A stretch of 19,136 nucleotides of DNA from Spirochaetales bacterium (GCA_007121695.1 SKKC01000212.1:1-19136); one strand, 5' to 3'. Counted from the stretch's first letter, positions 1 to 7,735 are shown. Notes: generated from the letters alone by a model not told the origin. Translations and numbers: made by a program.

Positions 1-332
1 GTACCGGCGACTTCACGATCGTCGCCCGGTGCAGTCTCGATTTGTGTCGGTACCGCCCGATCTTCGGTAAAGGCGAAGTCCCTGTACCACAGATCAATAC
101 CCGGAGAGAGCTGCAGATCAGGAGTAAGGACAAAGGTATAGCTGGCTCCGGTAAGCGTGAGCAGCGGCGAGGCTTCGCTTCCTTCGACCGTTGTTTCTGT
201 CCATGGAGAGCGGTAGGCGTTGCCCATCCAGAGACTGCCGTGCCGGAACTCGAAGCCGCTTGTGGCGGACAGAAGTCCCGCCACACCCAGCAGAAGAAAG
301 ATCGATGTCGTTGCCGTTCGGCGTGCACTCAT
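1..332 (-). CDS. Exported protein of unknown function (N-terminal part only)
   Basis: An open frame of 110 codons starts at ATG 332 and continues past the left edge without a stop. The first ~23 residues look like a Sec signal peptide: a short basic start (SARR), a hydrophobic stretch IFLLLGVAGLL, then small residues (SATSG). The mature part is rich in alternating aromatic and polar residues (FEFRHGSLWMGNAY, SYTFVLTPDLQLSPGIDLWY), which suggests beta strands and a periplasmic or outer-membrane protein. I do not recognise a family. The gene lies 33 nt downstream of proS in the same direction, so it may be co-transcribed. There is no Shine-Dalgarno before the ATG, but a TATACT hexamer sits 10 nt upstream (see leaderless finding). 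The class is inferred from composition alone. Confidence 0.6.
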   Translation of the reverse strand, partial: MSARRTATTSIFLLLGVAGLLSATSGFEFRHGSLWMGNAYRSPWTETTVEGSEASPLLTLTGASYTFVLTPDLQLSPGIDLWYRDFAFTEDRAVPTQIETAPGDDREVAG

Positions 333-365
333 GACTACAGAGAGTATATCACGCGCGGGGCGGTG

Positions 366-1799
366 TCAGTACGACTTCGCGAAGACGGCTATGTGCTTTG
401 CCGGATTACCGGTGATCGCGCAGGTTTTGCCTCTCGCCTGTTCTTCGTTCCCGAAGGGGAGCACCCGGATCGTGGCCTTCGTTTCTTCCTTGACCTTCGC
501 TTCGCTTTCGGCTGAACCGTCCCAGGGAGCGAGTGCAAAACCGCCGTCACCTTCGAAAATCTGCTTCATTTCCTCGTAGGTTTCGACCTCGTGGGTGTTT
601 TCCTGCTGGAAAGCCTTCGCCTTGCGAAACAGCGATGTCTGGATTTCGTCGAGCAGCGAATGTACCCGGCCGGCGACCTCGGCGACCGGGACGGTCGATT
701 TTTCTCCGGTATCGCGACGGACAAGGACCGCCTGCCCGCGTTCCATGTCGCGCGGGCCTATTTCGACCCGTACGGGAACGCCGAGCATTTCCCATTCCGA
801 GAACTTCCAGCCCGGGGAGTTCTTGTCGTCTTCGTCGAGTACGGTTCGCAGGTCTTTTCCGAGTGAGGCGTGAACGCGCCGCGTGAACTCGATAACCTGT
901 TCCTTCGTGTCATTCTTGAAGATCGGAATCACGACGACCTGCGTCGGAGCGAGTTTCGGTGGTATCACAAGCCCGCTGTCGTCCGAATGCGCCATGATCA
1001 GCGCGCCAATGAGCCGTGTGCTGACGCCCCAGCTTGTGGCCCAGACGTGTTCGAGGGTGCTGTCCTGCGACTGGAAGGTTACGTCAAAGGCTTTGGCGAA
1101 GTTCTGGCCAAGAAAATGACTCGTGCCGGCCTGCAGTGCCTTTTTGTCCTGCATCAGCGCCTCGATTGCGTAGGTGTCGACGGCACCGGCGAACTTCTCG
1201 CTTTCGCTTTTCACGCCGGTATACACCGGCATTGCCATGTATTCCTCTGCGAAGGTTCGATACACTTCGAGCATTCGCAGCGCCTCCTCGCGGGCCTCTG
1301 TTTCGGTTGCGTGAGCAGTGTGACCTTCCTGCCAGAGAAACTCTGTCGTGCGGAGAAACAGTCGCGTTCGCTTTTCCCAGCGGAGCACGTTCGCCCACTG
1401 GTTAATCAGTAGCGGAAGATCGCGATAGCTCTGTATCCACTTCTTGTACATGCTCCAGATAATGGTTTCGCTGGTCGGTCGGATAACAAGAGGTTCGTCG
1501 AGCTCTTCGCCGCCGCCATGAGTGACAACAGCACATTCCGGTGCAAACCCTTCGACGTGTTCGGCCTCTTTCTTCAGAAAGCTTTCGGGGATAAGGAGCG
1601 GGAAGTAGGCATTCTCGTGCCCGGTGTCCTTGAACATGCGATCAAGGGCCGACTGCATTCGCTCCCACAGCGCGTACCCCCGTGGGCGTATGACCATGGT
1701 GCCCTTCACGGGGCTGTAGTCGGCAAGTTTTGCATTCAGAACGATATCGACATACCAGTCCGAGTAGTTTTTGGACCGCGGAGTAATGCGTTGCGCCAT
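366..1799 (-). CDS. proS: Prolyl-tRNA synthetase, archaeal/eukaryote-like (type 3) form
   Basis: Cytosolic class II synthetase that charges tRNA-Pro with proline using ATP. The 477-residue length matches the short form that lacks the editing insertion of the E. coli type. Visible landmarks are RPTSE at 107-111, motif 2 (RWEKRTR.FLRTTEFLWQEGH) at 140-160, and motif 3 at 257-281 with R262 (STRLIGALIMAHSDDSGL). The anticodon-binding domain follows at about 288-390, and a C-terminal domain ends in the family's typical terminal tyrosine (AKSY). That domain, often zinc-binding in relatives, keeps a single cysteine (C460), so the zinc site appears lost. GAGG four nt before ATG 1799 supports the start. 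The gene has its own promoter candidate just upstream and is followed at 33 nt by an exported-protein gene. Confidence 0.97.
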   Translation of the reverse strand: MAQRITPRSKNYSDWYVDIVLNAKLADYSPVKGTMVIRPRGYALWERMQSALDRMFKDTGHENAYFPLLIPESFLKKEAEHVEGFAPECAVVTHGGGEELDEPLVIRPTSETIIWSMYKKWIQSYRDLPLLINQWANVLRWEKRTRLFLRTTEFLWQEGHTAHATETEAREEALRMLEVYRTFAEEYMAMPVYTGVKSESEKFAGAVDTYAIEALMQDKKALQAGTSHFLGQNFAKAFDVTFQSQDSTLEHVWATSWGVSTRLIGALIMAHSDDSGLVIPPKLAPTQVVVIPIFKNDTKEQVIEFTRRVHASLGKDLRTVLDEDDKNSPGWKFSEWEMLGVPVRVEIGPRDMERGQAVLVRRDTGEKSTVPVAEVAGRVHSLLDEIQTSLFRKAKAFQQENTHEVETYEEMKQIFEGDGGFALAPWDGSAESEAKVKEETKATIRVLPFGNEEQARGKTCAITGNPAKHIAVFAKSY

Positions 1800-1800
1800 G

Positions 1801-1852
1801 AGACCTCACGTAAAACAGGTAAATTGGAACCCCGTATTGTAAATTGAGGTCT
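1801..1852. repeat. Inverted and direct repeats in the proS leader/promoter
   Basis: An exact 8-bp inverted repeat, AGACCTCA at 1801-1808 and TGAGGTCT at 1845-1852, flanks the interval. The proS-proximal arm contains the proS Shine-Dalgarno. The other arm lies in the spacer between the -35 and -10 boxes. Inside are two exact direct copies of GTAAATTG at 1819-1826 and 1839-1846, 20 bp apart; the second overlaps the -10 box. They could be operator half-sites or an RNA pairing element; function is inferred. Confidence 0.45.
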
Positions 1853-1864
1853 GCGGCGCGTCAA
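1836..1864 (-). promoter_or_regulatory. Sigma-70 promoter of proS
   Basis: Reading on the minus strand, TTGACG (1859-1864) is followed after exactly 17 nt by TACAAT (1836-1841); each box matches consensus at five of six bases. Transcription would begin near 1829, leaving a leader of about 30 nt before the proS ATG. The promoter lies wholly in the gap between the DUF2259-like gene and proS, so proS need not depend on read-through. Confidence 0.65.
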
Positions 1865-1870
1865 CGTCCC

Positions 1871-2563
1871 TCAGAACTCCAGCGTTTCAACCATATAGCG
1901 GAGCGCGGTGCCCGTGCCGGACGGACGTTCCATTTCCACGACGAATACCATGCCCCGATTGCCGGGGGTCAGCAGTGCCTGCCGTATCCGGTAGTGACGC
2001 ACACCGTCCCTGAAGAGGTTCGGGAGACCAACGGTATACGACTCGCTGCGTCCGGACGCGGTCGTTCGGGTCAGATCGATGTGGAACCGTGCTGCAAGGT
2101 CCGAACCGGAACCCCGGGATTCCTGGGATAGCACGACATGGTAGCTGTCACCAGTCACGAAATCGCGAAAGGTGATCTCCGGGCGTGGTTCGTCGGCGTT
2201 CAACAGCAGGTATACAAGGCGTCCCTGGAGAAAGTGGTTAATATTATTGCTGCTACGCAGCGGCTCCGCTTCGCGCATGAGCGTCAGAAGCGCCGCGTGT
2301 CCTGTCTGCCCCGGGCTTACGGGGTCGGTGAACTGCCGCCGGAAGACTCCCGACGGAACGAACTGATTGGACGGAACGTCGACGGTAAATATTTCTGCGT
2401 ATGCCTGGCCGCTGGCTCGCTCGATTCCGTGCTGTGCGAACATGAACACGCGGCCATTCGGGGAGAAGCCGAGATTCGTGAAGACAGCCGCGTCTGCGAC
2501 TGCGCTCTGCGCTGCTGCAATGAGGATAGCCACCAGAATTACAGAAATGGATCGTCGTCTCAT
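1871..2563 (-). CDS. Secreted protein, DUF2259-like
   Basis: A predicted exported protein of 230 residues. Residues 1-24 form a clear signal peptide (MRRRS, then hydrophobic ISVILVAILIAAAQSAV, with ADA before the likely cleavage site). The mature protein begins AVFTNLGFSPNGRVFMFAQHG, which resembles the spirochaete-enriched DUF2259 predicted secreted proteins; I make this call from memory of the family pattern. No catalytic motif is evident and no TM helix follows the signal. The frame also opens at GTG 2575, but that codon overlaps the GGGAGG Shine-Dalgarno. ATG 2563, 11 nt after GGAGG, is the better start and gives a cleaner signal peptide. It lies 71 nt upstream of proS in the same direction and is divergent from the membrane-protein gene at 2655. 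Confidence 0.75.
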   Translation of the reverse strand: MRRRSISVILVAILIAAAQSAVADAAVFTNLGFSPNGRVFMFAQHGIERASGQAYAEIFTVDVPSNQFVPSGVFRRQFTDPVSPGQTGHAALLTLMREAEPLRSSNNINHFLQGRLVYLLLNADEPRPEITFRDFVTGDSYHVVLSQESRGSGSDLAARFHIDLTRTTASGRSESYTVGLPNLFRDGVRHYRIRQALLTPGNRGMVFVVEMERPSGTGTALRYMVETLEF

Positions 2564-2638
2564 GTTGGTGCACACCTCCCTCGTACACAGTATCGTGCAT
2601 ATACGCCAAAACTGTAGTTTTTTTCATGATTTCTGCCA

Positions 2639-2644
2639 TATACT
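2639..2644 (+). promoter_or_regulatory. Candidate -10 box of a leaderless transcript
   Basis: TATACT ends 10 nt before ATG 2655, so initiation about 7 nt downstream would leave a leader of only about 3-4 nt. A run of seven T residues lies upstream at 2618-2624. No convincing -35 hexamer is seen (TAGTTT at 2615-2620 is poor). It is supported mainly by the missing Shine-Dalgarno and the same layout at two other genes. Confidence 0.35.
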
Positions 2645-2654
2645 CCATGCACAT

Positions 2655-3500
2655 ATGACCCTGCGCGTCCGTAATCGACTCATTTCTGTTTCAGCCGCAG
2701 CAGTGCTTGCGGTGTCCGTTCTGCTTTCGCTTCTCGTCGGTTTCGAGATCTGGACTCGTGGTGGCATCGGTCCACTCGTGAACGGACTTCCGGACCTTCA
2801 CGAGGCGGGCAGTCTGTACGGAATCCCTGTTCCATTCACGGGAACGTCGTACGGATATCTGCTGCTCTCGATTCTGGTGCCTGTTCCCGTGGCCGTCGGG
2901 GCAGCCGTTCTTACGAGACGGTATTTTCGTACCAGCATTACGCCAACCATATTTTTCGTGACGGTCTCCATGATCCTCTCGGGCATGACGTCTCTTCGCA
3001 TGGCGCAGTTTCTGCTTCCGCGGTACGGGTTTACATTTACGCACATGGCGACGCTGTCCCGGGCTGTGTACGCAATACACATCGCAGGGGCGCTCTCGCT
3101 GTTCACGGCGAGCATATACGCGGCCGGAGCGCAGTACACCCGGATATGGGGTGCATTCATTGCCGTCGGGGCTGTTGCGCTTTCGTTTGCGTACGTACTG
3201 CCGGTCGATACGTTTCAGCTCGACGAAGCGCTGCTGCATCGTCTTGCATCCAGCGGCAATGTACAGCTTGTCACGGGAGTGCTCGCGCTCCTGACCCTCG
3301 TCAACTTCCTGCGCTACGGAATCGAGGCTGAAGATTCGGGGCGGGCGGCGGTCCCGCTTGCTGTCGGGGCCATGCTGCTCGCGCGCGAAGTACTGTTCTA
3401 TGTTTCGGGACTGCCGTTACACCTGGCCGTGGCGATCGTATACACCGTAGGCTTTGTTCTGTTCGTGCGAAACAGCTACGCCGTCTACCTGTGGACGTGA
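2655..3500 (+). CDS. Polytopic membrane protein of unknown function
   Basis: A 281-residue protein made almost entirely of hydrophobic helices. I see seven or eight segments: about 8-30, 65-88, 95-115, 125-155, 160-182, 200-220, 230-250 and 252-275. There is a short N-terminal RVRNR and an extracytoplasmic-type loop (GIGPLVNGLPDLHEAG) after helix 1. I do not recognise a family and see no enzyme or transporter motif. The layout recalls 7TM signalling or YhfC-like membrane proteins but is not diagnostic. The frame is open further upstream, but the only ATG close to the first helix is 2655, and the upstream codons overlap the divergent gene. No Shine-Dalgarno is present; TATACT lies 10 nt before the ATG. 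It converges on the lipid-kinase gene with a 23-nt gap. Confidence 0.7.
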   Translation: MTLRVRNRLISVSAAAVLAVSVLLSLLVGFEIWTRGGIGPLVNGLPDLHEAGSLYGIPVPFTGTSYGYLLLSILVPVPVAVGAAVLTRRYFRTSITPTIFFVTVSMILSGMTSLRMAQFLLPRYGFTFTHMATLSRAVYAIHIAGALSLFTASIYAAGAQYTRIWGAFIAVGAVALSFAYVLPVDTFQLDEALLHRLASSGNVQLVTGVLALLTLVNFLRYGIEAEDSGRAAVPLAVGAMLLAREVLFYVSGLPLHLAVAIVYTVGFVLFVRNSYAVYLWT

Positions 3501-3523
3501 GCAGGAGTTATACACCAGGAGCG

Positions 3524-4189
3524 TTACAGCAGAAGGACCACCACCATGCCGGTACCGACAGGAAGGAGAAGGTTGTCCATATCCTTCCCGGGAGCCGCTT
3601 CGAGCGCGGTCGCGACGAGTGCGACGAGAAGCGAGTGGATGCTGTTGCTCAGAAAGACGGAGGACGCAGCGAATACAGACGCGAAGCACGCGAGGCTGCC
3701 CTCGAGGCTTTTCGTGCCCCTGCTGAACGGCAGGCTGTGGCGCCCGAAGGCCTTGCCGACGAGGCTTGCCAGCCCGTCACCGAATGCAAGCGCGTAGATC
3801 GCAATCGCGGCGGCAGGATAGGGGTAGAGGAGCAGCGCAGCCATGGCGCCCAGTCCGAGGGTGACAGGCCCCATAACGAAATGCCCGAAATCGCGGCGCC
3901 GCTGCGCCATTGCGGTCAGCCGGCCGACGACGAACACCGGTCGGCCGCTGAGACGTTCTATTTCCGCTACTGCGTAAAACACGGTGCCGAGCGCGAGCAG
4001 CGACATGGTGGCGACGGTTCCGATCGTGCGTGCGAGCACAGGCACCAGCGCAATCGCCATATGTATGGACTTCCGGACGAGCTCCGTGCGAATATCGGCA
4101 GGAATCGGGCCGACGATACGTCGGGCTGCTGTTGTTGCCGTCTGCAGGCTGGTAAGCTGTCGTGCGCGGGTTGTGCCTGAATAATCCAT
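3524..4189 (-). CDS. CTP-dependent lipid kinase of the dolichol/phytol kinase family
   Basis: A 221-residue integral membrane protein of the superfamily that includes dolichol kinase, phytol kinase VTE5 and yeast diacylglycerol kinase Dgk1; often annotated loosely as phosphatidate cytidylyltransferase. These enzymes use CTP to phosphorylate a lipid alcohol. Family landmarks are in order: RKSIH at 39-43, FGDGLASLVGK at 136-146, GTKSLEGS at 158-165 (the basic/GS nucleotide motif), and an acidic DN motif in APGKDMDNLLLPV near 199-211. Hydrophobic segments occupy most of the rest. Substrate cannot be read from the sequence; polyprenol, diacylglycerol or another prenol are all possible. The start is set by GGAG six nt before ATG 4189; GTG 4201 in the same frame lacks a spaced site. 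It is divergent from pheS and converges on the preceding membrane-protein gene. Confidence 0.85.
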   Translation of the reverse strand: MDYSGTTRARQLTSLQTATTAARRIVGPIPADIRTELVRKSIHMAIALVPVLARTIGTVATMSLLALGTVFYAVAEIERLSGRPVFVVGRLTAMAQRRRDFGHFVMGPVTLGLGAMAALLLYPYPAAAIAIYALAFGDGLASLVGKAFGRHSLPFSRGTKSLEGSLACFASVFAASSVFLSNSIHSLLVALVATALEAAPGKDMDNLLLPVGTGMVVVLLL

Positions 4190-4210
4190 GAATAACTCCA
4201 CTCCGTGCAG

Positions 4211-4216
4211 ATAATA
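4211..4216 (-). promoter_or_regulatory. Candidate -10 box of the lipid-kinase gene
   Basis: TATTAT on the minus strand, 21 nt before the ATG at 4189, would give a leader of about 15 nt that still includes the GGAG ribosome binding site. No good -35 hexamer is found 16-18 nt upstream, so confidence is low. Confidence 0.3.
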
Positions 4217-4284
4217 AGCAAATACCGTGCCGACATGTAGAAGAGGCAGTGGACATCGCGTAAAGCACTGTAATTGCCGTATTT

Positions 4285-4304
4285 AGCGTGACTTCAGTCA
4301 CGCT
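4285..4304. repeat. Perfect hairpin/palindrome upstream of pheS
   Basis: AGCGTGAC (4285-4292) and GTCACGCT (4297-4304) are exact complements around a TTCA tetraloop. It sits in the 261-bp gap between the divergent lipid-kinase gene and pheS, 147 bp before the pheS ATG. Neither strand has a T-run after the stem, so it is not a simple intrinsic terminator. It could be a regulator binding site or a leader-RNA hairpin. The rest of this gap shows no ORF, tRNA or riboswitch that I can recognise. Confidence 0.4.
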
Positions 4305-4450
4305 GGGCAGGGCTTCGTTCGTGCGAATTGTTCACTTAATCATACAGTAGCGTTCAGAAATTACTACGGTACACCTACGCATGCTTTACAAGAGCACTGG
4401 TCTGCGGTAGGTATATCAGACACTCCAGCAGGCCGGAGAGGGTAGCCATA

Positions 4451-5995
4451 ATGACAGATATTGATATACGCAGTTTGCATCCACTCGAGATCAAGGTGCT
4501 TCTTCATTTTTCGGGAGCTTCAGACATCACCGTACAGGAAATGGTTGAACGGATCGGGCTCAAGGAGGGGCAGGGCAATCAGGTTGTCAGCTGGCTCGCC
4601 GCGAAAGGTATTATCGAGGAGTCTGCCCGTACCGCCCGTACACTGTACGAGCTGACCGAACTTGGCCGGGATTTCGTGACCAATGGCTCTCCCGAGGAAC
4701 GTGTACTGCGTACCCTCGAAACCGGTGGGCCGGCGCCGCTTCCGGCCCTCGCCCAGGCTGCCGGTCTTGAGATGCGGGATATCGGATCGGCGTTCGGCGC
4801 GCTTTCCAGGGTTGGTGCCGTGCGCATGGATGCGGATAAACGTGCGGAGCTTGTCGATGCCGACAAGGCTTCCTGGGTGGGGCTTGTTCGAAGCATTCTC
4901 GACCGGGCAGCTTCCGACGGAATTCTGCCGGACGAAAGCCTTTCCGGGGACGAGCGCGAAGCGATTCAGGCTATCGCGAAGAAGCGGGGTGCCGGAACGG
5001 TGGCGTTCCGCATTGTCGAACGGAACGACGTCGTCTATCGCTATACCGACACCGGGCGCGCCGCCCTCGAGAAGGTTGCAGATTCAGGCCTCACGGGAGA
5101 CGAGATCGGATCGCTGACCCCTGCCATGCTCCGCGACGGCTCATGGAAGAAGGGAAGCTTCCGCTCGTACAACATCGATACGCCTCCTGCGAGGCTTATC
5201 CCCGGCCGGCGGAATCCGTACGCCGAGTATCTGGAATCGGTCAAGGATACGCTCGTTGGTCTCGGATTCGAAGAGTTTGACGGACCGGTCGTCGAGACGG
5301 AGTTCTGGAACTCGGATGCACTGTTCATGCCGCAGTTTCACGCGGCACGCGACATACACGACGTGTATTACGTCGCCGAGCCTACGCACGCGCGCGAAAT
5401 CGAGCAACCGTATCTGGATCAGGTCGCGTCAGTGCACGAGGACGGCTGGAACACGGGGAGCCGAGGATGGAACTACGGGTTTGACCGCGACTTCACGCGC
5501 AGGCTCATTCTGCGAAGCCAGGGAACGGTGTTGTCGGCGAAGCAGCTGCCAGCTGCCAGGGTACCCGGCCGGTATTTCGGCATAGTCCGCTGCTTCCGTT
5601 ACGACCAGGTCGACGCGACGCATCTGAGCGATTTCTATCAGACCGAAGGAATCGTCCTCGGAGAGGATGTGAATCTCAGAACGCTGCTCGGGATGCTGAA
5701 GATGTTTGCCGAGGAAGTCGCCGGTGCAACCGAAGTCAAGTATGTTCCGGGGTATTTCCCGTTCACGGAGCCGTCCGTTGAGGTCCACATAAAGCATCCG
5801 AAGCTCGGCTGGTTCGAGCTGGGAGGGTCGGGAATTTTTCGACCGGAGGTAACGGTGCCGCTGGGCATAGACGTGCCAGTGCTCGCGTGGGGTCTTGGCA
5901 TCGACCGTATGGCGCTCATGCATCTGGGACTGAATGATCTTCGCGAGCTGTTTTCGAACGATCTGGAACGCGTTCGTCTGAGACGGAGGAAGTAA
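4451..5995 (+). CDS. pheS: Phenylalanyl-tRNA synthetase alpha subunit, archaeal-type
   Basis: Catalytic subunit of the alpha2-beta2 enzyme that charges tRNA-Phe. At 514 residues it is far longer than the usual bacterial PheS (~330-350), because of an N-terminal set of winged-helix-like domains (about 1-210) as in archaeal and eukaryotic alpha subunits. The class II core follows: motif 1 region about 253-300 (GFEEFDGPVVETEFWNSDALF), motif 2 region 374-402 (GRYFGIVRCFRYDQVDATHL), motif 3 480-490 (WGLGIDRMALM). The segment normally reading LRTHTT is LRSQGT here (354-359). An AG-rich ribosome binding site (GGAGAGGG) precedes ATG 4451. The pheT start lies 3 nt after this stop, so the two are translated from one message. 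Confidence 0.96.
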   Translation: MTDIDIRSLHPLEIKVLLHFSGASDITVQEMVERIGLKEGQGNQVVSWLAAKGIIEESARTARTLYELTELGRDFVTNGSPEERVLRTLETGGPAPLPALAQAAGLEMRDIGSAFGALSRVGAVRMDADKRAELVDADKASWVGLVRSILDRAASDGILPDESLSGDEREAIQAIAKKRGAGTVAFRIVERNDVVYRYTDTGRAALEKVADSGLTGDEIGSLTPAMLRDGSWKKGSFRSYNIDTPPARLIPGRRNPYAEYLESVKDTLVGLGFEEFDGPVVETEFWNSDALFMPQFHAARDIHDVYYVAEPTHAREIEQPYLDQVASVHEDGWNTGSRGWNYGFDRDFTRRLILRSQGTVLSAKQLPAARVPGRYFGIVRCFRYDQVDATHLSDFYQTEGIVLGEDVNLRTLLGMLKMFAEEVAGATEVKYVPGYFPFTEPSVEVHIKHPKLGWFELGGSGIFRPEVTVPLGIDVPVLAWGLGIDRMALMHLGLNDLRELFSNDLERVRLRRRK

Positions 5996-5998
5996 GAC

Positions 5999-7735
5999 AT
6001 GCCGAAAATTGAACTGTATCGGAGTGCTCTCGACGGGTACATAGGCGAGCACCTGGCAAACGATGTTCTCGAAGACCAGCTTTCGGTGGCGAAAGCCGAG
6101 GTCGACGAGTGGGAAGACGAGGACGGGCTTCTCAAGATCGAACTGAACGACACGAACAGGCCCGACCTCTGGTCCACCGCGGGCCTCGGACGACAGCTGC
6201 GGGTGTACCGCGGAGGGGATATTCCGGAGTACGGCTTTTTCAGCACCGATACGGAGACGAAGGACTGTGGCGAACGTATCGTGCAGGTGGATCCCGGTCT
6301 CAAGGAGATACGTCCCTACATAGCGGCCTTCGTAGCCCGGGGGCCCGCCATAGACGAGGCGACCCTGAACGACATCATTCAAACCCAGGAAAAACTCTGC
6401 TGGAACTATGGACAGAAACGCCGCGCGGTCGCCATGGGCATATACCGGAGCGATATCATGAAGTTTCCCGTGGCGTATCGTGCGGCCGAGCCCGATGCGA
6501 CCTCATTCGTTCCGCTTGCCGAAGAACGCAGCATGAGTTTGCGGCAGATGATCACCGATCACCCGAAAGGGCGCGATTTTGGCCACATAGTGGCGGATTT
6601 TCCGCGCATGCCCTACCTGGAGGATGCTGCGCAGGAAGCGCTCAGTTTTCCACCGGTTATCAACAGCGCACGCCTCGGGGCGGTCGAAGTCGGGGACAGT
6701 ACGCTCTTCATCGAACTGACTGGTACCGATCAGCACATTCTGCATCTGGCCTGCTCCATAGTCGCCTGCGACCTTGCCGATGCCGGATTCACGATTGAAC
6801 CCGTGCGAATTGAGTACCCCTATGACACACCGGCTGGCAGGACAGTGGTGACGCCCGTGTATTTTCAGACTCCGATTGATATCGATTCGGCGTTTGCGTC
6901 CCGATGGCTTGGGGTGTCGCTGACAGCCGATGACTGCGTTCGCCTGCTTGGTCGTATGGGGTGTCGCGCGTCGGGTACTGGCAGTTCGGTTCGCGTACAA
7001 CCGCCTCCCTACAGAAATGATTTTCTGCATCCGGTCGATGTTGCCGAAGACATCATGATCGGATACGGAATGAACAACTTCGAACCGTCGATGCTGCAGG
7101 ACTTTACCGTCGGGCGACTGACGCCGGTTGAAGTGCTGTCGCGTGAGGTGAAAACCGTGCTTGTCGGCCTCGGATTCCAGGAGATGGTGTTCAACTATCT
7201 TGGATCGCGGCGCGATTACCTTGATCGCATGCAGCCGGTTCCGACTGACGAGTCGCAGGCTTCGGACGGGAACATGGTCCGGATACTGAATCCCATGAGC
7301 GAGAATTACGAGTACGTCCGCCCGTCGGTGCTGCCGTCGCTGCTGTCCGCCGAGGCTGTTTCGGCGCACGCGGTGTATCCCCATCCTGTCTTCGAGATCG
7401 GGAAGGTGGCGGTGCGCGACGCCGACAGTGTCTCCGGGACCCGTACCGACGACATTCTCGGCCTTGTGCTGTCCGATGTCGAAGCCACGTTTAACACGAT
7501 CAGGGACAAGGTGAACACCATGCTGTATTTCCTGAACATCGACGCCCGATACGAAGCGGCGACCGACTCCCGGTTTATCCCGGGGCGCTGCGCCCATATT
7601 CTCGTGGACGGGGCTGTTGTCGGTGTCATGGGAGAGCTGCACCCGCAGGTGCTCGAAAACTGGGGTATCAGCATGCCGACGACTGCGGCCGAGTTGCGTG
7701 TTGCATCCTTGATCCCGCAGAAAAGCAGTCTATAA
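5999..7735 (+). CDS. pheT: Phenylalanyl-tRNA synthetase beta subunit, archaeal-type
   Basis: Structural/editing subunit of PheRS. The 578-residue length matches the archaeal/eukaryotic beta subunit rather than the ~800-residue bacterial form. The bacterial N-terminal EMAP-like tRNA-binding domain and C-terminal FDX anticodon-binding domain are both missing. Visible parts are the NDTNRPDLWSTAGLGRQL segment at 50-67, a B3/B4-like editing domain (about 90-260), a B5 domain with the PPPYRNDFLHPVDVAEDI signature near 338-355, and the catalytic-like core to the end with GELHPQVLENWGI. GGAGG lies 9 nt before ATG 5999, inside the 3' end of pheS. The enzyme acts in the cytosol as a heterotetramer with the upstream alpha subunit. 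Confidence 0.96.
   Translation: MPKIELYRSALDGYIGEHLANDVLEDQLSVAKAEVDEWEDEDGLLKIELNDTNRPDLWSTAGLGRQLRVYRGGDIPEYGFFSTDTETKDCGERIVQVDPGLKEIRPYIAAFVARGPAIDEATLNDIIQTQEKLCWNYGQKRRAVAMGIYRSDIMKFPVAYRAAEPDATSFVPLAEERSMSLRQMITDHPKGRDFGHIVADFPRMPYLEDAAQEALSFPPVINSARLGAVEVGDSTLFIELTGTDQHILHLACSIVACDLADAGFTIEPVRIEYPYDTPAGRTVVTPVYFQTPIDIDSAFASRWLGVSLTADDCVRLLGRMGCRASGTGSSVRVQPPPYRNDFLHPVDVAEDIMIGYGMNNFEPSMLQDFTVGRLTPVEVLSREVKTVLVGLGFQEMVFNYLGSRRDYLDRMQPVPTDESQASDGNMVRILNPMSENYEYVRPSVLPSLLSAEAVSAHAVYPHPVFEIGKVAVRDADSVSGTRTDDILGLVLSDVEATFNTIRDKVNTMLYFLNIDARYEAATDSRFIPGRCAHILVDGAVVGVMGELHPQVLENWGISMPTTAAELRVASLIPQKSSL

Noticed and set aside
2367..2654. Upstream extension of the membrane-protein gene to the first ATG of the open frame.
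   Set aside because: It would overlap the 5' half of the divergent DUF2259-like gene, and the added sequence is not membrane-like; ATG 2655 directly precedes the first helix.
4190..4201. GTG 4201 as start of the lipid-kinase gene.
   Set aside because: The GGAG site ends six nt before ATG 4189 and overlaps codons after the GTG, so ATG 4189 is the better start.
4190..4450. T-box or other tRNA-sensing leader before pheS.
   Set aside because: No specifier-loop architecture, no conserved T-box bulge sequence and no terminator/antiterminator pair are visible.
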